64,000 nucleotides of DNA. Source: Climacium dendroides (lineage: Eukaryota; Streptophyta; Bryopsida; Hypnales; Climaciaceae). The first letter of the stretch is position 1. Each line of letters opens with the position of its first letter. Shown here piece by piece: positions 45,354-56,700 of this stretch. Location of the stretch: assembly GCA_950106755.1 (NCBI GenBank), contig OX467087.1, forward strand, positions 13,458,047 to 13,522,046. Direction: 5' to 3'. Below the pieces are notes generated by a model. It saw only the letters and a program-made list of their open reading frames with translations. It was not told where the DNA came from and ran no database searches. The position numbers and the translations under genes are program-made.

Positions 45354-45459
45354 CACTAGAAAACTCCCATTTTAATGAATATGATGTTTATACAATGTGT
45401 AGGACATTTAGTCAATTGTTCTTTAACTGGTTATGACAAACACTTTTTATCTTCTAGTG
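45354..45459. mobile_element. Possible small CACTA-type MITE, 106 bp
   Basis: Starts CACTAGAAAA and ends ATCTTCTAGTG. The flanking triplets are TTT and CTT, so the target duplication is imperfect. Confidence 0.45.
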
Positions 45460-48250
45460 CTTACGGCCTGTTAAATATACATAATTGACCCCTAGCTAAA
45501 AGAACATTGTCCGTTAAGCCCCGAGAGATTTTTTTTTTGTCAAAAACCACTTAGAACTACCACTTCTGCTGCGTTCATCTAAGAAAACCAAAAAATATGT
45601 TTTTTCAAAAATCCAACTATAGGATCTTATACTTAACTTGTTTGAAAACATGTGGTAAAAATTTCATCAAATTTGACCGCATAGATTGTAAGATATTTGC
45701 ATCCAAAGTGAAGAAAACAAAAAGTTGTTAAATAGAAGTAGGTCAAAGATTGAAAGAAAAACTAAATCATTAATAGCTTTAAGATGGAATGGGCATACGA
45801 TAATCCCAATAGTGAGATTGTTCTAGAAAGCAAACCTTACCTTGTCTAAAATTTTCTTTTGGACAATTGTAAAAATTGCATTCACAAATGAATCCTATAA
45901 GTTATTTTTTCAAAAAGATGCTTAGATTGCCTGAAAAACTAAGATTGTCCATAACTTTCTCATAACTAGTCCAAATGGAATGAATCAAAACTTCAAATGT
46001 GGACAAAAATATTCGGTTTTGGGAAAAAATATTTTAAAAAAGTATTTTGACTTTTTCTGATTTTTTTGTACTACCCATTGACTTTTGGTTTGGGCTTATT
46101 ATGCCATAACTTTTTCTCCTGGGCATCAATTAAAACAATAATTATATATTCGCAAAGCTCTCAGCAAAATCTACAATCTCTAAACATCTCAAAAACATTC
46201 ACTACAAATTGAGACAATAAGAACCTACCCGGATCCAAATTGTCCCTTGAGGGGACAAATGGTCCCTTAGGGGTTAAGAGACATTTGAAAGTTTGGGCAA
46301 GTACATGAGGTATTAAGTTTTGGCAATCCATGATTCTTTAAGACATTTTCTTAGGATAGTTTTGAGCACATATTAGTTTTATAAAAATGTGATTTTATTT
46401 CAAATGATGATTGAAAGCAAAAAATGGATGAAAGCATGAAACTTAGGTACTATCATGTGTACATGTTGTGTATTAAATACAAAATGGACCATAACTTTTA
46501 GGGATTTTTCTCGGGATTTTTCTTGGTGTATTCAAAATTATTACCAAAGGTGAACAATATATTGCCCAAATCAATCAAATATTTTTGTGTATCTTCTAAA
46601 AAAAATTTATTATTAATTATCTAATTTTAAAAATACTTCTTACTTTAGGTATTGAATAAAGTTTTTTAGTATTATCATGAGTCCAAATGGTGATATCTAC
46701 TTCAAAGTTTTGACACTATATTCCTTATGTTCCACTATGAAGTTAGAAAAATTTGCTAAAGGAATTCTAAAAAATTAATTGAAAATTAATTTATTGTCTT
46801 CCACATTGATACAAAAAAGACTTGGTTGTGAGTACATTTCTAAACCTCCCAAGGTACACTTCTATATATTTTTAATAAAGGTTTCAAGTTGTTAATAATA
46901 AAATAATTTTGTATTTTAAAAAAAAATTCATTAATTTCTAGAAATTTAATCAAACGAAAAAAATTATCATTTATTTTTTTGGTACATATTTTTGGAATAG
47001 ATGTTTTTGGATCCCATTAGTTAAAAATATATTATTTTTAAATGTTTTCTAAATATATATATTTTTTGGAATGTTTTTGAATTCAATCTCTTTTTTAGAA
47101 TTCCTTTCAAAAAATGATTTTGTCTGGCAAAAATTCTTTGATTTATTTTATTTGGATTATTGATGTGAAAATGATCATGAACCTTGATTTTTGGGCAATT
47201 TGAGCAACTAATTAAAAATAATTTGTATATTTTTCTTTTTACTTATTTTTAAAAATATTTTCTAATAAAAAAATTAATTCTAAGTAGTTCAAATTCTTCA
47301 TTGAAATAATACCCTTAATAAAATTGCCATGCCTTGATTTTGTCTTTGGTTATCAAAAATTAATATTTTCTTTTCAACGTGTACCTTCTATAGAATAATT
47401 TTTTAAAGAATGCAAATTTGGTTTCAATTTTGGAATTTTTTTCCTAAATTCTAGACTCAATTATTCTCTTCCATAAACATTATTTCAAAATAGTGTAGAG
47501 CAAAATAACAAGTTCAGAGGATTCAAACTTCAAAGCCATTACTCTAAAATGGGAAGGTGAATTTTTTCTTTTCAATTTAAATGATATTATCTTGAAATTT
47601 ACATAGTCAAAGCTTTACAAATTCCTTTCCATGTAACATTCTCTTCCTACAAGCTTTTAGGATTAAAAATCTTGTAATCAAATAAGGCAATGTCACCAAA
47701 CAAAAGTTTCTTTATTTCAAATTCAAATACTAATGTCTTCCAATTTATGTGCTCAAACTTTCCAAAACATTTCTTCATGTTTTCATATAAAATGACTGCA
47801 AGATCCTATAATTCAATGTTCAATTTTTTTAATTTTTTTTTCCTCAGAAAATGCAATAGAATTATAGAAATAGGAAGTATGAGTGTTTTTTGATATAAAA
47901 AAAGAGGCCATACTATTGAAGGGGTTGAGATTTTGAACTTATTGAAGTTCTTCTATCTTTCTCTCGCCCTCTACCATGACAAAAATTAAGACTATGGGAA
48001 AATGCCTTCAAATGTGAAAACAACATTTGGAACTATAAAGCAAAATTTCAATTTAGAATGGATTTTCCTATGAGACATTGCTCAATGAAGTGACAAACTT
48101 CACAAAAATTGTTTATCCTTACATATCTAAAGTGGAGTTTGATGAAACATGGTCCTAGAACATTGAGGATCATATAATCTAAACAACTAAAATGATTCAG
48201 AAGTTCACAATATAATGAATGGTGTGCAATCCATGCAGAAAACATCCATA
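45460..48250. other. AT-rich non-coding stretch
   Basis: No gene, terminal repeat or RNA gene seen. Confidence 0.55.
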
Positions 48251-50860
48251 CTTTAAATTTGATTGTTTGTTTTGTTACGTTGAGATCTCTTGGACCGTAC
48301 GTCCTTTGCTTGCATTCTTGGTACCATTAGAAAGCTCTCGGCAAGGAGGGGTGCACGGTCTTTGTCTTGTGGTGTTTCAGCCTACAATGAGAAATTTATT
48401 GAATTTTGAGGTCTTTACAAACTAAAAAATTAGAAAATTACTTTCAGTTTTGTTTTCACTCTGGCAACGGCACAGGGCACACTAGTTTAAGTTGAAGACA
48501 AACATTCAACCAAACTTCCGATTGATTTTTTGAGTGCGTGACTCCATTTGAGCACGCTGTGTAAGCAATCGTTTCACCAATTCAATAGCAATCCATCCAC
48601 AATTGAAAGTGAGATTGACCAGCCGACAACGGATATTGCGTTAAAACCTCTTTTTCCATTCATTTTCTACGAGTACTGGTACAGATTTCAGACCCCATGG
48701 CCGAGTTTGTGGAATATTGCCATTTTGACGAAATATCCGATCGACTTAGTATTGTGTTCAGAGCAAGCGGACCAGAGTTTCCGAGTCTAATTATCTGTGG
48801 GAATCTGCGAGAGCAGCCTCCTTTGGCAGCAGGCTCCGGTTCTTCAGCGCAAGCTTCGATTTCCACAGAGCTTAATTTCCAGTGCCAGTCCTGGGAATAA
48901 TAGATCGAGGAGGCGTGCACATCAACTTCCGAACGGATGACCGTTACATTGGAAGTTTCATGATGAGGAGGAGTGCGAGCACGAAAAATATGCGAGACTG
49001 CTATATATTCTGGTGAAGTTGCGGAGGCCCTCAGGGATCCAATCATCTATTTGAACAAGGAAAATATGAGCAGGGGTGCAGGTTTCCATCAAGGGCTGAT
49101 GTAAGTTCCCAGCACCCGTGTTTCTTGTAGCATTGAGTCTTGATCTCGAGAGTACTTCACTTGAGGCAGGATCCTCAATGTCGGAGGAAACTCTGTTCAT
49201 CAATGTGAGCGTTGTTGCAGGAGCTAGAAATGTGGAATTGCAGTCACGATGGCAGAGCTGTGCATCAAGCACTGCTGAATTTATCCAAATTCCCCGAGAC
49301 CGATTTCCTTGGGCATGTTTCCGGCATATATGTCACTTGTAACGTACATAGCTGAAGGGAGAGGAAGTCCTTGATGCCCACCTCCGGCCAAGCGGTATTC
49401 CTCGGGGAATTCAACTGAGGCCAATATCAAGCAATGGCTCCGACTCAAAAGGAACCAAGGCTTTGCCATTGAACATCATTAACTTGAATAGAGATGAGCT
49501 GAATTTTTCGTTGGAAACAACTTGCCGCAAAAATGAAAAATCTGGAAATGGGGTAGAGATAGTGATATGGTTGGCTTCACTCGATTCCGAAGTTACGAGT
49601 TCTAATCTGTCGTGAGCATCTGCTGTAGTTAAATAAGTGACGGGAACACCGGCATTCGTTAAAGATGCCAAAGAAAATCTCTTGTTCGTTCCACTTCAGT
49701 CACAGAATCAAGGCACGAAGACAATGGTGCTATGGTACAAGATCAGTGCTGCACAGATTCAAACGATTGCTCTCTGACATTGACAAATTATTGCAACCTT
49801 TCACTCACTATATGATCGATCTCATGTTTCTGCACTCACCAGGTTACACAGAATGGATTTTGGCTCCAGTTTTCACACTAATTCGTCCTGACGCTTTCCA
49901 ATGTGCTTCTCCTTGGTGAAGGCTCACAACCAGGACCCTCAGAGGCCCCATGTCCTAGTTTCGAGTTCCCCCAGTGGAGCGTGAGCATACGATTACCATG
50001 CGTATCGAGAGCTATACACACAGGCACCTTGAACGATGTGTCCATATTCGTGCTCTCGACTCTGAGATTTGGACAGTTCACCACACAGCAATAGAGATGT
50101 TTCGCATGATCATTTTTTACGAAATAATTGGAAATTCTCAATTACATGCCGAACACGATTGTTGTAGTAGTGACCTCCGCTTCAACCATCCTGAAAATTT
50201 CCCTCCGCCAACAGAGACCAACTCCTGTCTCCCGAGTGTGATTTTTCACGTTGACCACAAGGTAGCAATTCAGAAATGCAATAAATTACATCTTCTGTCA
50301 GTCAATATCGTCAGAGGCCATCGATGTACATAACAAGAACACACTTCCACTCGACCTCCAATTGACAGAGACGAACCATAAAAGGGGCCAGTTTATTCAC
50401 ACAAAAGCAACTGAAAGGGTGGTCATCCATCTGGCCGAGATGACTCACGTCAGTCGTACATGTAGGCCACTGCCCAGGCTTATTAGCCAATTTTCGATGA
50501 ATAATCCCTGCCACTCTCCACACGTTCAGCTAGCCAGGACTACCCTCGAGATCAATGAACTTCCATAAGCCTGCGTATTGACGTACAGCTATTTACTTAG
50601 ACACTCCACGAATCCCAATCCCACCCATTCTCGTCGAAGGGCTCGGCCGCCTCCATCCTGACCACCCCCAGTCAGTCGATCTGTGGACAGAGCTGGAGGT
50701 CGTCCAAGCCATGGCACTTGGATGAAATCAACGGATTCGCACACAGTGCAGTGCACAACACCACACGGACACTGAAACACAACGAAATGACGAGGAAACA
50801 ACACACATGATCACACACACTGAACGCGCGCACATTGAACTTCAAATTTCACCACTGCCG
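48251..50860. other. Moderate-GC unique region with weak minus-strand coding signal
   Basis: Base composition is more even than in the flanks. On the minus strand, frames at 49411-49671 (contains GVPVTYLTTADAHDR) and at 50290-49878 (contains CYLVVNVKNHTRETGVGLCWRR; broken by a TAA at 50144-50142) look more protein-like than chance. They do not join into a convincing gene, and no family is recognised with confidence. This could be exons of a decayed gene or long 3' flanking DNA of the BURP locus. Confidence 0.3.
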
Positions 50861-51027
50861 CCACGCTTACGCGCGCGTAACGTAGGCGCTATGGGAAGCA
50901 GCGACCCTCGCTGCTGCTGAATCACGCATTTTCCATCCCCCAACCATGCCCCACACATGGGTAGGTAGAGCTGCAGGCACGGAAGGAAGGGAGGATTCGA
51001 TCAGCAGCCAGCGGTAGAATTGCTCGC

Positions 51028-52376
51028 TCACTCGGTGGTGGGTACGAAGACGAGGTCTGAATCGACCAGCCAGTGGCACGCTTCGTCGCCGCGGGGAATG
51101 TTGAGCGCGCTGAAGGCCGGGTGGGTGCTGAGCCACAGGGAAGTGTCGATGTGGCACACGCCCACGGCCTGGATGTCGGCGTCGGAGGCGCTCGTCCGGA
51201 GCGTGGCGGTGATCACTTTGGTGCCCGTCACGCGGTGGCAATAGTAAAGGGCCGATGGGAAGTTCACGACGTGGCACACCACGATCTTCTGGCCCTCGGC
51301 CAGGGAGCCTTTGCGGAAGCCCGTGATGGTGACTGGGGCCTTGGAATTCGCGGCGAGCGCCGGCGTGTTGGTGGTGGACAGCACCTTCACCTTGGAGCCC
51401 AGTTCGGCGGACACGAACTTGGCCACGGCGTCGCTGGAGGCGGCGCAGCTCATCTTCTCTCCCGGCAGCGCTCCGTAGCCGCACAGGTACGCGGCGGTGG
51501 CGGTGGCCGTGGCCAGGTCGCTGTTGAGAGCCACGCCGAAGTGGCGGACCAGCGCCAGGGCGTTGGAGGCGGTGATTGCGGGCAACTGCGCGGCAGAGGA
51601 CGCCGTCAGGAAGGGCCGCTTGGGGGCGTCATCGCGGAGGTTTGCGTCCAGCGTCATGGTGCCGCCCACCACCAGCGCGGACTCCAGGAAAAAATCGCGT
51701 TGGATGTCGTTGATGGTGCTGATGGACTGGTCGCGCTGGAGACCCGCGGCCTTGGAGGTCGCTGTTTGGAGGGTGCTCTGGGCGCACACGAGCCCGTTGG
51801 AGCTGCAAATTGCAGCTATTTTTGCGGCGTCCGTTCGTTCGGCGGTGGAGACGGGCCTCGCTCCGGTCACCTGCCAGTGCACGAGAATGAACATCGCGAT
51901 CAGTCAGGTCGAACATGCACACGCACGGAGTGACCAATTAGAGTTTGTCTTCTAGACTCAATTCATCGACAGGAGCTTCCTATTACATGGTAATGAGCAC
52001 AAGCAGTCATTGCCCATGCCAGACTAAAGTTCTGTGAGAGCAAATTGAACCAGCCCAATCATGCATATGACTGAGTACGTTGCCTTTGCCATTCATGGAT
52101 TGAGAACATGCATGGCCTGCTAGCTACATGAAATGAGAGCATGCGGAGTCCTCATGTCAAGAGCCTAATTACATGCAAAGTGCAGCTCAGTTAGTACATG
52201 CATCCTAGCAAGCTAGCTCGAAGTCAATCGCTGTATGTGACAAAAACAAAGGAATTCAAGTGGTCCGGCATTGGATCGATCCAGCGAGTGCATGATCGAC
52301 TACTTACGGTGGTGACCGCGGCCATGATGAAGAAGCAGGTCCGCAAGACGACCATCAAGCTCCACTGCTCCGCCAT
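51028..52376 (-). CDS. BURP-domain protein, two exons
   Basis: Exon 1 is 52376-52308 (ATG in context AGCATGGCG; 23 codons). The intron is 51871-52307 (437 bp, GTAAGT...GCAG) and exon 2 is 51870-51028, giving 303 residues. Exon 1 encodes a hydrophobic N-terminus (MAEQWSLMVVLRTCFFIMAA) that should act as a signal peptide. A short Ala/Thr-rich linker leads to the BURP domain, about residues 83-303, starting FFLESALVVGG. The diagnostic pattern is complete: CH-X10-CH-X26-CH-X24-CH, with DTSLW and the closing CHWL. The final conserved Trp after the last CH is Phe (LVF). BURP proteins are plant cell-wall or secretory proteins linked to seed, pollen and stress biology; the exact subfamily is not clear. 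No stop or frameshift is seen: this is the one apparently working gene in the window. It starts 168 bp after a TATA box. Confidence 0.9.
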
Positions 52377-52550
52377 GCTGCAGACGAGGGGCCTAAACGG
52401 GCAGCCAAGGGATGATCGAAAGGAAGAGGACGGAGGCGAAGAGGACGGAGGCGAAGCAAGTGCACTGAAAGAGCTAGAGGACTACCGAAGTGGATGCTGA
52501 AGCTGAGGAAGGCAGTGAGATTGGGAGTGCAGGGAGGCCTTGCATTTATA
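52377..52550 (-). promoter_or_regulatory. TATA box and leader of the BURP gene
   Basis: TATAAAT on the minus strand at 52550-52544, with the transcription start expected about 30 bp downstream, giving a leader of about 140 bases. The leader contains a short tandem duplication of GAGGACGGAGGCGA (plus-strand reading, about 52428-52456). Confidence 0.65.
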
Positions 52551-52700
52551 GGTACGAGTTTAACCGCCCTTGATTTTTTAATCCATAATTGTTTCCTTTT
52601 CCGTTTCCTTGGCTTACTCTAGCTAGCCTGACTTACTGGCTTGCTTGTGAAGGGCGTCCTGGCCTTCAAGAGTGGATCACTGATGCCCGACCCCCACTAG

Positions 52701-53330
52701 CTAGCGTGCTGCGTCTCCTGCCTCCAGGGGCTTCTTGATTGCTCGTGGATCATTGGTGATTCCTGGCCAGCCCTGGCTCGGCTTGACTGCTTCCGAATCG
52801 ACAATGACTTGGAGAACGATCTGTGAGCAGCTGGCCCATGAGCTCCGGGACCCAGTTTGTTTAATTGCATCGTGATCTAGCTCACAAGCAATCCCCTTGA
52901 GTTGTGCAGGGCTCTCTCCATGATAGTTCTGTTGATTCATTTCACTTGTGCATGCGATTGGCCTGGGCTGCAGGCCACTGTGGGTCATGTGGAGCAGCCA
53001 CGCACCTGCATTGCTGTTCCTGATGTGAGTTTTGCCGGCCTTTCTCTGTTTCGGATCTTCTTGCTTGATTCTTTGGACTTCAGTTGGGATAATACGTAGC
53101 CAGTATCTGTACGTCCACGGGGCCTCGCTGCTGTCCTGCGTTTTTACCCCTCGTTTGAATTCATTGCTGTGCCCCTGATCAAGGTAGAAATGGCCAATCA
53201 CGTCATGTCCAGCTAGCTGCAGGCCCACACGATAGATTCGTCTTGCACTCTTGCACGGATCATTCAGAGTGACTCCTTTTTCGTCCAAATACACAGAATC
53301 AGCCCAGCCAGGGAGGCGACAGACTACCAT
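52701..53330 (-). CDS. Hypothetical 209-codon ORF upstream of the BURP gene
   Basis: Open for 209 codons in moderately GC DNA, with ATG at 53330. The product is not recognised. It has no signal peptide, membrane segment or repeat, and ordinary composition with several His and Cys. It ends about 150 bp upstream of the BURP TATA box on the same strand, an odd place for a gene, so it may be a chance ORF in promoter DNA. Confidence 0.2.
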   Translation of the reverse strand: MVVCRLPGWADSVYLDEKGVTLNDPCKSARRIYRVGLQLAGHDVIGHFYLDQGHSNEFKRGVKTQDSSEAPWTYRYWLRIIPTEVQRIKQEDPKQRKAGKTHIRNSNAGAWLLHMTHSGLQPRPIACTSEMNQQNYHGESPAQLKGIACELDHDAIKQTGSRSSWASCSQIVLQVIVDSEAVKPSQGWPGITNDPRAIKKPLEAGDAAR

Positions 53331-56229
53331 ATGTTACTAACGTCAGTGACGAAGTCAAAATTCAATTAGTTGATGTCGACGAACGGTAAGATAAACTGGC
53401 AGACAGGTATTGTTTTTCTGGTCGTACGCACATTCCGATCGGATCGAAGGGCACGCTTCGGTAGACCTACTAACATGCCTCAAGTGGTCACTCAGCTAGA
53501 TTGATCGTTGGGTTGTAATCAAATTCCCAGACTGAATCGATTGAAACACACAGCCAGCATCTGTTTCGTTTCTTCGACTGAGATTGTGAATTAACTAAGA
53601 TGCGGCTCATGTATGCTGCCAAATGTTCCTTGACATGTCTCTGGCACGTTGAATTCGAACCCCATGTCCCCATCGATCCAGGCAGTTCGATCCCGCGCGC
53701 GTCGCTGTTGCAAATTAACACTCACTCAGGCAGCCTCACGTACTAGCAACTCGATCGATCGACTAACAGCCGAGACGTCAAGCAAATTTCTACATTCGAA
53801 ATCCTAGAGCTATCTATCTGTAATTGCAGAAACGTAGACCTTCAGGATTGACTGTTTCTTAACTTCGCCGACCAGTATGTATAAAATTATGTATGAGGCA
53901 AATATATATGCAATCATATGTGCGTGTAATTGGATACCTTCGAGCTTCAATTCATCGGTACTTAATTCATTTTTGCATGCAAATTAGAATCATCTTCAGG
54001 CGAGTGACTTCCGGCTGATTCGGGCACTGGTTCTTTAATTTGCCGTCACGGAGCCCCCGGTGAGCTAGTCTGCAGGGCTGAAAACATGCATTCGAATGAA
54101 ATGCAGGTGATGGTGAGTCCTTCCTCAATTACTGCGGTCCCCTTTTGTGGATGAAAACTCATTCAAGTGATTAATATTTGTTTCCATTTTCTGTGATTGA
54201 AAGTGGCGTGGTTGGCTAACTTTCACTTGCAATGCAATTGTTGATGGATTGCTATTGAATTGGTCAGACGATCATTGCTCATTCAGATGGAGTCACCCAT
54301 GCAAAACATCAGAATTTTGGTTGAATGTTGATGATCAAACTAAATGAGTACTGCAAGGATTGCACACCATTTATATTGCAATTTAAGCTTCTTAATGTTT
54401 AGATTTTATGATCACTTGAGAGTTGGGGAGTTAATTCTATGACCATGTTTTATCAAACATCACTCCAAAACTATCCTTTTTAAACTACAAAACTTTCAAA
54501 CATTGGTTTAAATTCTTTCACTACTAAGATTTGCAGGGGTGCACAATGTTTGTGAAGCCACAATCACTCCCTTGAGCAATGTCTCACCAAAAAACCCATT
54601 CAAGAATCAAATGTTGCTTCAATGTTGTTCTCACATTTGAAGGCATTCTTTGATAGTCTTAGTCTTGGTAGAGGCTTAGAAGGGGAGAGAAAGATATTCA
54701 TGAAAATTGTATGAAGTTTGAAACCTTAACCTCGAAAGTACCAATAGTAAGGTCTCTTTTTCATCAAAATCACTCATAATTTCCATTTCTATAATTCTAT
54801 TGCATATTTGCATTGGATCAAGAATACAAAAACAATTTTTTTTTATTATTGAATTGTAGGATTTTGTTGATTCTTGCAGTCAACTTACATAGAGATATGA
54901 GGGATAATTTTCAATCAAGGTGTTTGACCGCATTGTATCTATATATGTTGTTTAGAAGACTCTAGAGTTAATCATAAAGTGTTTGGAATGACAAACCAGG
55001 AACTGGCATTTGAGAAAAATGTAGGAAAAATGTCTTTTGAGTACCAAAAGCAAGCCCAAATGGAATTCCTTGTTGTATTTTCTTGTTCTATTTTTACTTG
55101 GTTTAGTTATATTTTTACTTCCTTTAATTCCATTGTTACAATTGAGGACCACCTTTAAGATCAACTCTTTTAGCATTTGAATTAGAAGTGAAGTAACTAT
55201 TTGGAGGGGGGGGGACATTGCCTTATTAAATGGAAAGATATTGAATCCTTAAACTTTATTTTTTGGTATTATCAATTTTGTTTATAAAAAAATCTATATA
55301 CTAGATTTAGTTGAGAGTCTTAAAAAAATAAGGCATAGTAGCAAGGATAATCTATTTTAATTATAATAGTGAAACGTATGTAATAGCCATAAAAATGAAT
55401 GATGATTTTGTTTTCATCTTTTAAAGATGTGTTAAGTAGATGTAGGTTCAAATTGGAAAAGAGAAATAAAATGTTAATAGTTCTAAAATGAAATAAAAAT
55501 ATGCAAATCTAACATTCAGATGGTTCTAGAAAGCAAACTAAACTTTGTAAACCATTTTTTGGAAAAATTGAGTCAATATGTTATCTCTTAACAAAAAGCT
55601 TCAAATGACTAGGACCAAGAAAATGGTCTATAACTTTTCCGTCACAATTTATTCAAAGAAAATGAGTTGAAAATTTTCAAATAGAAAAAAATATACTCCA
55701 TGAGGAAAAAAAATTTGTTTCTAATGCCTTTGTTTGATTATTTTTAAATTTGATTGTTTAACTTTTGCTCCTACCTCTTGTGAACTAATTGGAAAAAAAA
55801 TCATATCTTTAGGTAGCTAATTTGCTAATGTGATTTTATAGCTTGAAGGAACATTTCAATAAATTATAACAAGAATTGCAATCATTTGAGTCTACTAGAA
55901 TATTCATTTGGTCTTCAAAATGACATTGGACTTTAATGAGTTAATTCACCAAATGCTTTACTATATTGTACAATGCTCACTTCTATATAAAGTACTAATG
56001 CATAAAATATGGTGTTGTAAATTGTACGTTTTGTACAATATAATATCATAGGAAACTTCAATATTGTGAACAAAATATTGTATTGTATGATAATAAATTA
56101 CATAATTTTAAAATATACTATTATAACCTTAATATCTATGAAAAGTACTATTATAATTGAGGGAAAAAAAGGAAAGGTGTTGTACAAAGGCTTAATTTAA
56201 CTATAGAAATAACTACATCTATACAATGA
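53331..56229. other. Upstream flank of the BURP locus grading into AT-rich DNA
   Basis: 53331-54120 has mixed composition with no ORF of note. Beyond that the sequence is AT-rich with poly-A/T runs. No gene or RNA gene seen. Confidence 0.5.
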
Positions 56230-56700
56230 TTGTGGTTCTCTCAATTGTCTTACAATATTTTTCCCATATCAGTTGTCAAAAATACCATTAAATTAGACAT
56301 GTAAGACTTGTAAGTTGTTGTACATTTATATAATGAATTTGTTAATAGAATTTTAAGATTTGTACAATCTACAAATATTACTTCTATAGTGTATAGAAAT
56401 CTAAAAATCTAAAAATCTAAGTAAAATTAATGTTTCCTAAACAAGTGAAATCTATTAATTATTTGAACATTTCAAATCTAGAAAAGAAGTTAGATCTAAA
56501 ATTTTAAAATCTACAAATTATTGAGATTAGAATTTCAAAATCTACAAATCTATAATATCTACAAAATCTACAAAAATCTACATGACAATGAATGCCACAT
56601 AGGCAACCACGTTAGAAGAATACATCCTTGAAATTCCAACTAGGCATTGTTGTTTATGACTATAATTCCAAAAACAGCTTCTTCACAAAGACTATAAGTC
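56230..56700 (-). mobile_element. Old degenerate relative of the 0.9-1.1-kb CACTA element
   Basis: Segments follow the inner part of copy 3 (36700-37020) in the same order: CCCATATC..TTGTCAA.AATACCAT, TATAATGAATTT, repeated TCTACAAA words, then GCAACCACGT and a TAGGCATTG-like block. Identity is low and the ends were not found. It shows the family is old in this genome. Confidence 0.5.

Noticed and set aside
49411..49671. Phosphoesterase-like motif (GVPVTYLTTADAHDR)
   Set aside because: The motif is suggestive of some alkaline-phosphatase-type proteins, but no other part of such an enzyme was found nearby and the frame is short.
51073..51933. 286-codon plus-strand ORF opposite the BURP gene
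   Set aside because: It is the antisense shadow of a GC-rich coding exon; Gly/Arg/His-rich with no recognisable domain.
52701..53330. 209-codon ORF as a confident gene
   Set aside because: No recognisable domain and position just upstream of the BURP promoter; kept only as a low-confidence entry.
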